A stretch of 64,000 bases of DNA, taken from Lithodes maja (lineage: Eukaryota; Arthropoda; Malacostraca; Decapoda; Lithodidae). The translations under genes and the position numbers were made by a program. The notes under the pieces are model-generated. The model was not told the origin of the DNA, ran no database searches, and was given only the letters and a program-made list of their open reading frames with translations. How positions within the stretch are numbered: the stretch's first letter is position 1; the number at the start of each line of letters is the position of its first letter. Of the stretch, positions 43,901-60,500 are shown in pieces. Where the stretch lies: contig JBAKBP010007103.1 in the NCBI GenBank assembly GCA_037953745.1, forward strand, positions 39,166-103,165, given 5' to 3'.

Positions 43901-46900
43901 CAACCACCACACCGCACACCACAACCACCACACTGCAACACACTACATAACACAATACAACCACCACACTGCAACACACTACATTACACAATACAACCAT
44001 CACACTGCAACGCACTACATTACACAATACAACCACCACACCACAACCACCACACTGCAACACAATACAATACACAATACAACCACCACACTGCAACACA
44101 CTACATAACACAATACAACCACCACACCGCAAGACACTACATAAAGCAATACAAACACCACACCGCACACCACAACCACCACACTGCAACACACTACATA
44201 ACACAATACAACCACCACACTGCACACCACAACCACCACACTGCAACACACTACATAACACAATAAAACCACCACACTGCAACACACTACATTACACAAT
44301 ACAACCACCACACCGCACACCGCAACCACCACACTGCAACACACTACATTACACAATACAACCACCACACCGCACACCACAACCACCACACCGCACATCA
44401 CAGCTTCCACACTGCAACACAATACATTACACAATACACCCACCACACCACACACCACAACCACCACACTACAATACATAACACAATTCAACCACCACGC
44501 TGCACACCACAACCACTACACTGTAAAACTACACAATACAACTACCACACCGCAACACACTACATTGCACACCACAACCACCACACTGCAACACACTACA
44601 TTACACAATACAACTACCACATTGCAACACACTACATTACAAACTAAAACCACCACTCTGCAGCACACTACATTACACAATACAACCACCACACCGCACA
44701 CCACAACCACCACACTGCAACACACTACATAACACAATATAACCACCACACTTCACACCACAACCACCACACTGCAGCACACTACATTACACAATACAAC
44801 CACCACACCGCACACTACAACCACCACACTGCACACCACTAACACCAAACTGCAACACACCACATAACACAATTCAACCACCACACTACAACACATTACA
44901 TTACACAATACAACCACCACACTGCAACACAATACATTACACAATACAACCACCACACTGCACACCACAACCACCACACTGCAAAACTACACAATACAAC
45001 TACCACACCGCAACACACTACATTGCACACCACAACCACCACACTGCAACACACTACATTACACAATACAACTACCACATTGCAACACACTACATTACAA
45101 ACTACAACCACCACTCTGCAGCACACTACATTACACAATACAACCACCACACCGCACACCACAACCACCACACTGCAACACACTACATAACACAATACAA
45201 CCACCAAACTTCACACCACAACCACCACACTGCATCACACTACATTACACAATTCAACCACCACACTTCACACCACAACCACCACACTGCAGCACACTAC
45301 ATTACACAATACAACCACCACACCGCACACTACAACCACCACACTGCACACCACTAACACCAAACTGCAACACACCACATAACACAATTCAACCACCACA
45401 CTACAACACATTACATTACACAATACAACCACCACACTGCAACACACTACATTACACAATACAACCACCACACTGCAACACACTACATTACACAATAGAA
45501 CCACCACGCTGCACACCAAAACCACCACACTGCATCACACTACATTACACAATACAACCACCACACTGCACACTACAACCACCACACTGCACACCACTAA
45601 CACCAAACTGCAACACACCACATAACACAATTCAACCACCACACTACAACACATTACATTACACAATACAACCACCACACTGCAACACACTACATTACAC
45701 AATACAACCACCACACTGCAACACACTACATTACACAATAGAACCACCACACCGCACACTACAACCACCACACTGCAACACACTACATTACACAATAAAA
45801 CTACCACACTGCAACACACTACATCACACAACACAACCACCACACTGCAAGACACTCCATAACACAATATAACCACCACATTGCAACACACTAAATTACA
45901 CAACACAACCACCACACTGCAACACACTACATAACACAATACAACCACCACACTGCAACACACATTACACAATACAGCCACCACACTGCAACACCACAAC
46001 CACCACATTGCAACACACTACATAACACAATACAACCACCACACCGCACACCACAACCACCACACTGCAACACACTATATAACACAATACAACAACCACA
46101 CTTCACACCACAACCACCACACTGCAACACACATTACACAATACAACCACCACACTGCAACACACTACATAACACAATACAACCACCACACTGCAACACA
46201 CTACATTACACAATACAACCACCACACTGCAACACACTACATAACACAATACAACCACCACACTGCAACACACTACCTAACACAATACAACCACCACACT
46301 ACACACCACAACCACCACACTGCAATACACTACATTACACAATACAACCACCACACCGCACATCACAACCATAACACTGCAACACACTACATAACACAAT
46401 ACAACCATCACTCTGCACCACAATACATTACACATTACAACCACCACACCGCACACCACAACCACCACACTGCAACACTCACATTACACAATACACACCA
46501 CACTGCAACACACTACCTAACACAATACAACCACCACACCACACACCACAATCACCACACTGCAATAGACTACATTACACATTACATCCACCACACCGCA
46601 CATCACAACCATCGCACTGCAACACACTACATAACACAATACAACCACCACACTGCAACACAATATATTACACAATACAACCACCACACCGCACACCACA
46701 ACCACCACACTACATTACACAATACAACCACCACTCTGTAACACACTACATAACACAATACAACCACCACACTGCAACACACTACATTACACAATACAAC
46801 CATCACACTGCAACACACTACATTACACAATACAACCACCACACCACAACCACCACACTGCAACACAATACAATTCACAATACAACCACCACACTGCAAC

Positions 46901-49900
46901 ACACTACATAACACAATACAACCACCCACACCGCAAGACACTACATAAAGCAATACAACCACCACACTGCACACCACAACCACCACACTGCAACACACTA
47001 CATAACACAATACAACCACCACACTGCACACCACAACCACCACACAGCAACACACTACATAACACAATAAAACCACCACACTGCAACACACTACATTACA
47101 CAATACAACCACCACACCGCACACCACAACCACCACACTGCAACACACTACATTACACAATACAACCACCACACCGCACACCACAACCACCACACCGCAC
47201 ATCACAGCTTCCACACTGCAACACAATACATTACACAATACACCTACCACAACCGCACACCACAACCACCACTACAACACAATACATAACACAATACAAC
47301 CACCACGCTGCACACCACAACCACCACACTGCAAAACTACACAATACAACTACCACACCGCAACACACTACATTGCACACCACAACCACCACACTGCAAC
47401 ACACTACATTACACAATACAACTACCACATTGCAACACACTACATTACAAACTACAACCACCACTCTGCAGCACTACATTACACAATACAACCATCACAC
47501 CGCACACCACAACCACCACACTGCAACATACTACATAACACAATACAACCACCAAACTTCACACCACAACCACCACACTGCATCACACTACATTACACAA
47601 TTCAACCACCACACTTCACACCACAACCACCACACTGCAGCACACTACATTACACAATACAACCACCACACCGCACACTACAACCACCACACTGCACACC
47701 ACTAACACCAAACTGCAACACACCACATAACACAATTCAACCACCACACTACAACACATTACATTACACAATACAACCACCACACTGCAACACACTACAT
47801 TACACAATACAACCACCACACTGCAACACACTACATTACACAATAGAACCACCACACCGCACACTACAACCACCACACTGCAACACACTACATTACACAA
47901 TAAAACTACCACACTGCAACACACTACATCACACAACACAACCACCACACTGCAAGACACTCCATAACACAATATAACCACCACATTGCAACACACTAAA
48001 TTACACAACACAACCACCACACTGCAACACACTACATAACACAATACAACCACCACACTGCAACACACATTACACAATACAGCCACCACACTGCAACACC
48101 ACAACCACCACATTGCAACACACTACATAACACAATACAACCACCACACCGCACACCACAACCACCACACTGCAACACACTATATAACACAATACAACAA
48201 CCACACTTCACACCACAACCACCACACTGCAACACACATTACACAATACAACCACCACACTGCAACACACTACATAACACAATACAACCACCACACTGCA
48301 ACACACTACATTACACAATACAACCACCACACTGCAACACACTACATAACACAATACAACCACCACACTGCAACACACTACCTAACACAATACAACCACC
48401 ACACTACACACCACAACCACCACACTGCAATACACTACATTACACAATACAACCACCACACCGCACATCACAACCATAACACTGCAACACACTACATAAC
48501 ACAATACACCCATCACTCTGCACCACAATACATTACACATTACAACCACCACACCGCACACCACAACCACCACACTGCAACACTCACATTACACAATACA
48601 CACCACACTGCAACACACTACCTAACACAATACAACCACCACACCACACACCACAATCACCACACTGCAATAGACTACATTACACATTACATCCACCACA
48701 CCGCACATCACAACCATCGCACTGCAACACACTACATAACACAATACAACCACCACACTGCAACACAATATATTACACAATACAACCACCACACCGCACA
48801 CCACAACCACCACACTACATTACACAATACAACCACCACTCTGTAACACACTACATAACACAATACAACCACCACACTGCAACACACTACATTACACAAT
48901 ACAACCATCACACTGCAACACACTACATTACACAATACAACCACCACACCACAACCACCACACTGCAACACAATACAATACACAATACAACCACCACACT
49001 GCAACACACTACATAACACAATACAACCACCACACCGCAAGACACTACATAAAGCGATACAACCACCACACTGCACACCACAACCACCACACTGCAACAC
49101 ACTACATAACACAATACAACCACCACACTGCACACCACAACCACCACACAGCAACACACTACATAACACAATAAAACCACCACACTGCAACACACTACAT
49201 TACACAATACAACCACCACACCGCACACCACAACCACCACACTGCAACACACTACATTACACAATACAACCACCACACCGCACACCACAACCACCACACC
49301 GCACATCACAGCTTCCACACTGCAACACAATACATTACACAATACACCTACCACACCGCACACCACAACCACCACACTACAACACAATACATAACACAAT
49401 ACAACCACCACGCTGCACACCACAACCACCACACTGCAAAACTACACAATACAACTACCACACCGCAACACACTACATTGCACACCACAACCACCACACT
49501 GCAACACACTACATTACACAATACAACTACCACATTGCAACACACTACATTACAAACTACAACCACCACTCTGCAGCACACTACATTACACAATACAACC
49601 ACCACACCGCACACCACAACCACCACACTGCAACATACTACATAACACAATACAACCACCAAACTTCACACCACAACCACCACACTGCATCACACTACAT
49701 TACACAATTCAACCACCACACTTCACACCACAACCACCACACTGCAGCACACTACATTACACAATACAACCACCACACCGCACACTACAACCACCACACT
49801 GCACACCACTAACACCAAACTGCAACACACCACATAACACAATTCAACCACCACACTACAACACATTACATTACACAATACAACCACCACACTGCAACAC

Positions 49901-50446
49901 ACTACATTACACAATACAACCACCACACTGCAACACACTACATTACACAATAGAACCACCACGCTGCACACCACAACCACCACACTGCATCACACTACAT
50001 TACACAATACAACCACCACACCGCACACTACAACCACCACACTGCACACCACTAACACCAAACTGCAACACACCACATAACACAATTCAACCACCACACT
50101 ACAACACATTACATTACACAATACAACCACCACACTGCAACACACTACATTACACAATACAACCACCACACTGCAACACACTACATTACACAATAGAACC
50201 ACCACACCGCACACTACAACCACCACACTGCATAACACTACATTACACAATAAAACTACCACACTGCAACACACTACATCACACAACACAACCACCACAC
50301 TGCAAGACACTCCATAACACAATAGAACCACCACATTGCAACACACTACATTACACAACACAACCACCACACTGCAACACACTACATAACACAATACAAC
50401 CACCACACTGCAACACACATTACACAATACAGCCACCACACTGCAA

Positions 50447-53400
50447 CACCACAACCACCACACTGCAACACACTACATAACACAATACAACCACCACACT
50501 TCATACCACAACCACCACACTGCAACACACATTACACAATACAACCACCACACTACAACACACTACATTACACAATACATCCACCATACTGCAACACACT
50601 ACATTGAACAACACAACCACCACACTGAAATACACTACATTGCACAATTCAACCACCACACTGCACACCAAAACCACCACACTGCAACACACTCCATTAC
50701 CCAATACAACTATCACACCGCACACCACAACCACCACACTGTCACACACTCCATTACCCAATACAACCACCACACCGCACACCACAACCACCACACTGCA
50801 ACACAATATGTAACACAATACAACCACCACACTTCACACCACAACCACCACACTGCAACACACATTACACAATACAACCACCACACTGCAACACACTACA
50901 TAACACAATACAACCACCACACTGCAACCCACTACATTACACAATACAACCACCACACTGCAACACACTACATAACACAATACAACCACCACACTGCAAT
51001 ACACTACCTAACACAATACAACCACCACACTACACACCACAACCACCACACTGCAATACACTACATTACACAATACAACCACCACACTGCACATCACAAC
51101 CATAACACTGCAACACACTACATAACACAATACAACCATCACTCTGCACCACAATACATTACACATTACAACCACCACACCGCACACCACAACCACCACA
51201 CTGCAACACTCACATTACACAATACAACCACCACACCACACACCACAACCACCACACTCCAACACACTACATTACACAATACAACCACCACACCGCACAC
51301 CACAACCACCACACTGCAACACACTACAATACACAATACAACCACCACTCTGTAACACACTACATAACACAATAGAACCACCACACTGCAACACACTACA
51401 TTACACAATACAACCATCACACTGCAACACACTACATTACACAATACAACCACCACACCACAACCACCACACTGCAACACAATACAATACACAATACAAC
51501 CACCACACTGCAACACACTACATAACACAATACAACCACCACACCGCAAGACACTACATAAAGCAATACAACCACCACACCACACACCACAACCACCACA
51601 CTGCAACACACTACATAACACAATACAACCACCACACTGCACACCACAACCACCACACTGCAACACACTACATAACACAATAAAACCACCACACTGCAAC
51701 ACACTACATTACACAATACAACCACCACACCGCACACCACAACCACCACACTGCAACACACTACATTACAAAATACAACCACCACACCGCACACCACAAC
51801 CACCACACCGCACATCACAGCTTCCACACTGCAACACAATACATTACACAATACACCCACCACACCGCACACCACAACCACCACACTACAACACACTACA
51901 TAACACAATACAACCACCACACTGCAACACACTACATTACACAATTCAACCACCACGCTGCACACCACAACCACCACCCTGCAAAACTACACAATACAAC
52001 TACCACACCGCAACACACTACATTGCACACCACAACCACCGCATTGCAACACACTACATTACACAATACAACTACCACATTGCAACACACTACATAACAC
52101 AATACAACCACCACACTGCAACACACAGCAGAACAAAATACAACCACCACACTGCAACACACTACATTACACAATACAACTACCACACTGCAACACACTA
52201 CATTATACACTACAGCTACCACACTGCAACACACTACATTGCACAATTCAACCACCACACCGCAAACCACAATCAACACACTGCAACACACTACATAACA
52301 CAATACAACTACCACACTGCAACACACTACATTACACAATACAACTACCACACTGCAACACACTACATTACACAATACAACTACCACACCGCAACCACCA
52401 CATTGCAACACACTACATTACACAATACAACCACCACACCTCACACCACAACCACCACACTACATTACACAATACAACCACCACACCGCACACCACAACC
52501 ACCACACCGCACACCACAACCACCACACTGCAACACACAACAATACACAATACAACCACCACACTGCACACCACAACCACCACACTGCAACACACTACAT
52601 TACACAATACAACCACCACTCTGCAACACATTACATTACAAAATACAACCACCACACTGCAACACACTACATTACACAATACAACCACCACACCGCAACA
52701 TACTACATTGCACAATACAACCACCACGCCGCAACACACTACATTATAAAATACAACGACCACACTGCAACACACTACATTAGACAATACATCCAGCACA
52801 CTGCAACACACTACATTGCACAACACAACCACCACACTGCAACACACTACATTGCACAATTCAACCACCACACTGCACAAACCAACCACCACACTGCAAC
52901 ACACTATATAACACAATACAACCACCGCACTGCACACCACAACCACCACACTGCACACCACAACCACCACACTACATTACACAATAAAACCACCACACTT
53001 CACACCACAACCACCACACCGCACACCAAAACCACCACACTGCAACACACTCCATTACCCAATACAACCATCACACCGCACACCACGACCACCACACTGC
53101 AACACACTACATAACACAATACAACCACCACACTGCAACAAACTACATTACACAATACAGCCACCACACTGCAACACCACAACCACCACACTGCAACACA
53201 CTACAGAACACAATACAACCACCACACCGCACACCACAACCACCACACTGCAACACACTACATTACACAACACAACTACCACGCTGCAACACACTACATA
53301 ACACAATACAACCAACACACTGCAACACACTACATACCACAATACAACCACCATAGTGCAACACACTACATTACACAATACAGCCACCACACTGCAACAC

Positions 53401-56400
53401 CACAACCACCACACTGCAACACACTACATAACACAATACAACCACCACACTGCACACCACAACCACGACACTGCAAACACACTACATAACACAATACAAC
53501 CACCACACCGCAACACACTACATTACACAATATAACCACCACACTTCACACCACAATCACCACACCGCACACCACAACCACCACACTGCTACACACTACA
53601 TAACACAATACAACCACCACACTTCACACCACAACCACCGCACTGCAACACACATTACACAATACAACCACCACACCGCAACACACTACATAACACAATA
53701 GAACCACCACACTGCAACACAATACATTACACAATACAACCAACACACTGCAACACACTACATAACACAATACAACCACCACACTGCAACACACTACCTA
53801 ACACAATACAACCACCACACCACACACCACAATCACCACACTGCAATACACTACATTACACATTACATCCACCACACCGCACATCGCAACCATCGCACTG
53901 CAACACATTACATAACACAATACAACCACCACACTGCAACACAATATATTACACAATACAACCACCACACCGCACACCACAACCACCACACTGCAACACA
54001 CTACATTACACAATACAACCACCACACCACAACCACCACATTGCAACACAATACAATACACAATACAACCACCACACTGCAACACACTACATAACACAAT
54101 ACAACCACCACACCGCAAGACACTACATAAAGCAATACAACCACCACACCGCACACCACAACCACCACACTGCAACACACTACATAACACATTCAACCAC
54201 CACACTGCACACCACAACCACCACACTGCAACACACTACATAACACAATAAAACCACCACACTGCAACACACTACATTACACAATACAACCACCACACCG
54301 CACACCACAACCACCACACTGCAACACACTACATTACACAATACAACCACCACACCGCACACCACAACCACCACACCGCACATCACAGCTTCCACACTGC
54401 AACACAATACATTACACAATACAACCACCACACTGCAACACACTACATTACACAATTCAACCACCACGCTGCACACCACAACCACCACACTGCAAAACTA
54501 CACAATACAACTACCACACCGCAACACACTACATTGCACACCACAACCACCACACTGCAACACACTACATTACACAATACAACTACCACATTGCAACACA
54601 CTACATAACACAATACAACCACCACACTGCAACACACAACAGAACAAAATACAACCACCACACTGCAACACACTACATTACACAATACAACTACCACACT
54701 GCAACACACTACATTACACACTACAACTACCACACTGCAACACACTACATTGCACAATACAACCACCACACCGCAAACCACAATCAACACACTGCAACAC
54801 ACTACATAACACCATACAACTACCACACTGCAACACACTACATTACACAATACAACTACCACACTGCAACACACTACATTACACAATACAACTACCACAC
54901 CGCACACCACAACCACCACATTGCAACACACTACATAGCACAATACAACCACCACACCGCACACCACAACCAACACACTACATTACACAATACAACCTCC
55001 ACACCGCACACCACAACCACCACACTGCAACACACTACATTACACAATACAACCACCACTCTGCAACACACTACATTACACAATACAACCACCACACTGC
55101 AACACACTACATTACACAATACAACCACCACACCACACATACTACATTGCACAATACAACCACCACACCGCAACACACTACATTACAAAATACAACGACC
55201 ACACTGCAACACACTACATTACACAATACAACCAGCACACTGCAACAAACTACATTGCACAACACAACCACCACACTGCAACACACTACATTGCACAATT
55301 CAACCACAACACTGCACAAACCAACCACCACACTGCAACACACTACATAACACAATACAACCACCACACTGCACACCACAACCACCACACTGCACACCAC
55401 AACCACCACACTGCAACACACTACATTACACAATAAAACCAACACACTTCACACCACAACCACCACACCGCACACCAAAACCACCACACTGCAACACACT
55501 CCATTACCCAATACAACCATCATACCGCACACCACAACCACCACACTGCAACACACTACATAACACAATACAACCACCACACTTCACACCACAACCACCA
55601 CACTGCAACACACTACATAACATAATACAACCACCACACTGCAACAAACTACATTACACAATACAGCCACCACACTGCAACACCACAACCACCACACTGC
55701 AACACACTACATAACACAATACAACCACCACACCGCACACCACAACCACCACACTGCAACACACTACATAACTCAATACAACCACCACACTGCAACACAC
55801 TACATTACACAACACAACCACCACACTGCAACACACTACATAACACAATACAACAAACACACTGCAACACACTACATAACACAATACAACCACCATACTG
55901 CAACACACTACATTACACAATACAGCCACCACACTGCAACACCACAACCACCACACTGCAACACACTACATAACACAATACAACCACCACACTGCACACC
56001 ACAATCACGACACTGCAACACACTACATAACACAATACAACCACCACACCGCAACACACTACATTACACAATAAAACCACCACACTTCACACCACAACCA
56101 CCACACCGCACACCACAACCACCACACTGCAACACACTACATAACACAATACAACCACCACACTTCACACCACAACCACCACACTGCAACACACATTACA
56201 CAATACAACCACCACACTGCAACACACTACATAACACAATACAACCACCACACTGCAACACACTACATTACACAATACAACCACCACACTGCAACACACT
56301 ACATAACACAATACAACCACCACACTGCAACACACTACCTAACACAATACAACCACCACACCACACACCACAACCACCACACTGCAATACACTACATTAC

Positions 56401-57515
56401 ACATTACATCCACCACACCGCACATCACAAATATCCCACTGCAACACACTACATAACACAATACAACCACCACACTGCAATACAATACATTACACAATAC
56501 AAACACCCCACCGCACACCACAACCACCACACTGCAACACTCTACATTACACAATACAACCACCACACCACACACCACAACCACCACACTACATTACACA
56601 ATACAACCACCACACTGTACACCACAACCACCACACTGCAAAACACTACATTACACAATACAACCACCACACTGCAACACACTACATTACACAATACAAC
56701 CACCACACTGCAACACACTACATTACACAATACAACCACCACACCACAACATACTATATTGCACAATACAACCACCACGCCGCAACACACTACATTACAC
56801 AATACAACGACTACACTGCAACACACTACATTACACAATACAACCACCACACTGCAACACACTACATTGCACAACACAACCATCACACTGCAACACACTA
56901 CATTACACAATACAGCCACCACACTGCATACCACAACCACCACACTGCATCACATTACATAACACAATACAACCACCTCACTACAACACACTACATAACA
57001 CAATACAACCACCACACTGCAACACACTACATTACACAATACAGCCACCACACCACACACCACAACCACCACACTGCAACACACTACATAACACAATACA
57101 ACCACCACACTTCACACCACAACCACCACACTGCAACACACTACATTACACAATACAACCTCCACACTGCAACACACTACATTTCACAATACAACCACCA
57201 CACTGCAACAAACTACATTACACAATACAGCCACCACACTGCACTGTGTGTGTGTAAGTGTGAGAGTCCGAGTGTAAGGGGTGAGACAGTGAAGCACGGG
57301 AACGAGGTGGCTTCAGAGATGGGGTCGTTTCGGGTCATGAGTGAGCACCGTGCCTCATGTGAAGGCAAGATGGCAGGTGCTCGTTGTACTCTACGTGCTT
57401 CACATGTCTCACTCCCTAGACTGGAACAAGACCTCACGGGCTTCACTGTTCATTGTAAAGCGGTGAATGTTAAGGCTCTCAGCCTATGCCCGAGAGGAAG
57501 TAAGTTGGAATATAG

Positions 57516-57547
<32 letters not shown>
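50447..57547. repeat. 7,101-bp tandem duplication, copy 1
   Basis: The sequence from 50447 reappears from 57548 with a constant offset of 7,101 (7,102 after about 55130, from a one-base indel). It differs at only a handful of places, for instance near 53475, 54190 and 55135. Within each copy the monomers differ far more, so the duplication is recent or an assembly duplicate. Confidence 0.9.
57244..57547 (+). other. Non-satellite island ending in 32 A
   Basis: About 272 bp of unrelated sequence (starting CTGTGTGTGTGTAAGTG) followed by A at 57516-57547. Satellite flanks it on both sides. The A tail suggests a retroposed transcript or a SINE-like insert. No target-site duplication longer than two bases, no AATAAA close to the tail and no tRNA-like box were seen. 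A short open frame across it continues into satellite and is not convincing as a gene. Confidence 0.6.
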
Positions 57548-57548
<1 letters not shown>

Positions 57549-60500
57549 ACCACAACCACCACACTGCAACACACTACATAACACAATACAACCACCACAC
57601 TTCATACCACAACCACCACACTGCAACACACATTACACAATACAACCACCACACTACAACACACTACATTACACAATACATCCACCATACTGCAACACAC
57701 TACATTGAACAACACAACCACCACACTGAAATACACTACATTGCACAATTCAACCACCACACTGCACACCAAAACCACCACACTGCAACACACTCCATTA
57801 CCCAATACAACTATCACACCGCACACCACAACCACCACACTGTCACACACTCCATTACCCAATACAACCACCACACCGCACACCACAACCACCACACTGC
57901 AACACAATATGTAACACAATACAACCACCACACTTCACACCACAACCACCACACTGCAACACACATTACACAATACAACCACCACACTGCAACACACTAC
58001 ATAACACAATACAACCACCACACTGCAACCCACTACATTACACAATACAACCACCACACTGCAACACACTACATAACACAATACAACCACCACACTGCAA
58101 TACACTACCTAACACAATACAACCACCACACTACACACCACAACCACCACACTGCAATACACTACATTACACAATACAACCACCACACTGCACATCACAA
58201 CCATAACACTGCAACACACTACATAACACAATACAACCATCACTCTGCACCACAATACATTACACATTACAACCACCACACCGCACACCACAACCACCAC
58301 ACTGCAACACTCACATTACACAATACAACCACCACACCACACACCACAACCACCACACTCCAACACACTACATTACACAATACAACCACCACACCGCACA
58401 CCACAACCACCACACTGCAACACACTACAATACACAATACAACCACCACTCTGTAACACACTACATAACACAATAGAACCACCACACTGCAACACACTAC
58501 ATTACACAATACAACCATCACACTGCAACACACTACATTACACAATACAACCACCACACCACAACCACCACACTGCAACACAATACAATACACAATACAA
58601 CCACCACACTGCAACACACTACATAACACAATACAACCACCACACCGCAAGACACTACATAAAGCAATACAACCACCACACCGCACACCACAACCACCAC
58701 ACTGCAACACACTACATAACACAATACAACCACCACACTGCACACCACAACCACCACACTGCAACACACTACATAACACAATAAAACCACCACACTGCAA
58801 CACACTACATTACACAATACAACCACCACACCGCACACCACAACCACCACACTGCAACACACTACATTACAAAATACAACCACCACACCGCACACCACAA
58901 CCACCACACCGCACATCACAGCTTCCACACTGCAACACAATACATTACACAATACACCCACCACACCGCACACCACAACCACCACACTACAACACACTAC
59001 ATAACACAATACAACCACCACACTGCAACACACTACATTACACAATTCAACCACCACGCTGCACACCACAACCACCACCCTGCAAAACTACACAATACAA
59101 CTACCACACCGCAACACACTACATTGCACACCACAACCACCGCATTGCAACACACTACATTACACAATACAACTACCACATTGCAACACACTACATAACA
59201 CAATACAACCACCACACTGCAACACACAGCAGAACAAAATACAACCACCACACTGCAACACACTACATTACACAATACAACTACCACACTGCAACACACT
59301 ACATTATACACTACAGCTACCACACTGCAACACACTACATTGCACAATTCAACCACCACACCGCAAACCACAATCAACACACTGCAACACACTACATAAC
59401 ACAATACAACTACCACACTGCAACACACTACATTACACAATACAACTACCACACTGCAACACACTACATTACACAATACAACTACCACACCGCAACCACC
59501 ACATTGCAACACACTACATTACACAATACAACCACCACACCTCACACCACAACCACCACACTACATTACACAATACAACCACCACACCGCACACCACAAC
59601 CACCACACCGCACACCACAACCACCACACTGCAACACACAACAATACACAATACAACCACCACACTGCACACCACAACCACCACACTGCAACACACTACA
59701 TTACACAATACAACCACCACTCTGCAACACATTACATTACAAAATACAACCACCACACTGCAACACACTACATTACACAATACAACCACCACACCGCAAC
59801 ATACTACATTGCACAATACAACCACCACGCCGCAACACACTACATTATAAAATACAACGACCACACTGCAACACACTACATTAGACAATACATCCAGCAC
59901 ACTGCAACACACTACATTGCACAACACAACCACCACACTGCAACACACTACATTGCACAATTCAACCACCACACTGCACAAACCAACCACCACACTGCAA
60001 CACACTATATAACACAATACAACCACCGCACTGCACACCACAACCACCACACTGCACACCACAACCACCACACTACATTACACAATAAAACCACCACACT
60101 TCACACCACAACCACCACACCGCACACCAAAACCACCACACTGCAACACACTCCATTACCCAATACAACCATCACACCGCACACCACGACCACCACACTG
60201 CAACACACTACATAACACAATACAACCACCACACTGCAACAAACTACATTACACAATACAGCCACCACACTGCAACACCACAACCACCACACTGCAACAC
60301 ACTACAGAACACAATACAACCACCACACCGCACACCACAACCACCACACTGCAACACACTACATTACACAACACAACTACCACGCTGCAACACACTACAT
60401 AACACAATACAACCAACACACTGCAACACACTACATACCACAATACAACCACCATAGTGCAACACACTACATTACACAATACAGCCACCACACTGCAACA

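Noticed and set aside
40997..57243. A CRISPR-like array of short repeats and spacers
   Set aside because: Spacers are themselves repeated and low-complexity, the setting is eukaryotic, and no cas genes are present.
57250..57708. 152-codon gene in the island
   Set aside because: The frame runs through the A tail into satellite, so its second half is repeat; the first half has no recognisable domain.
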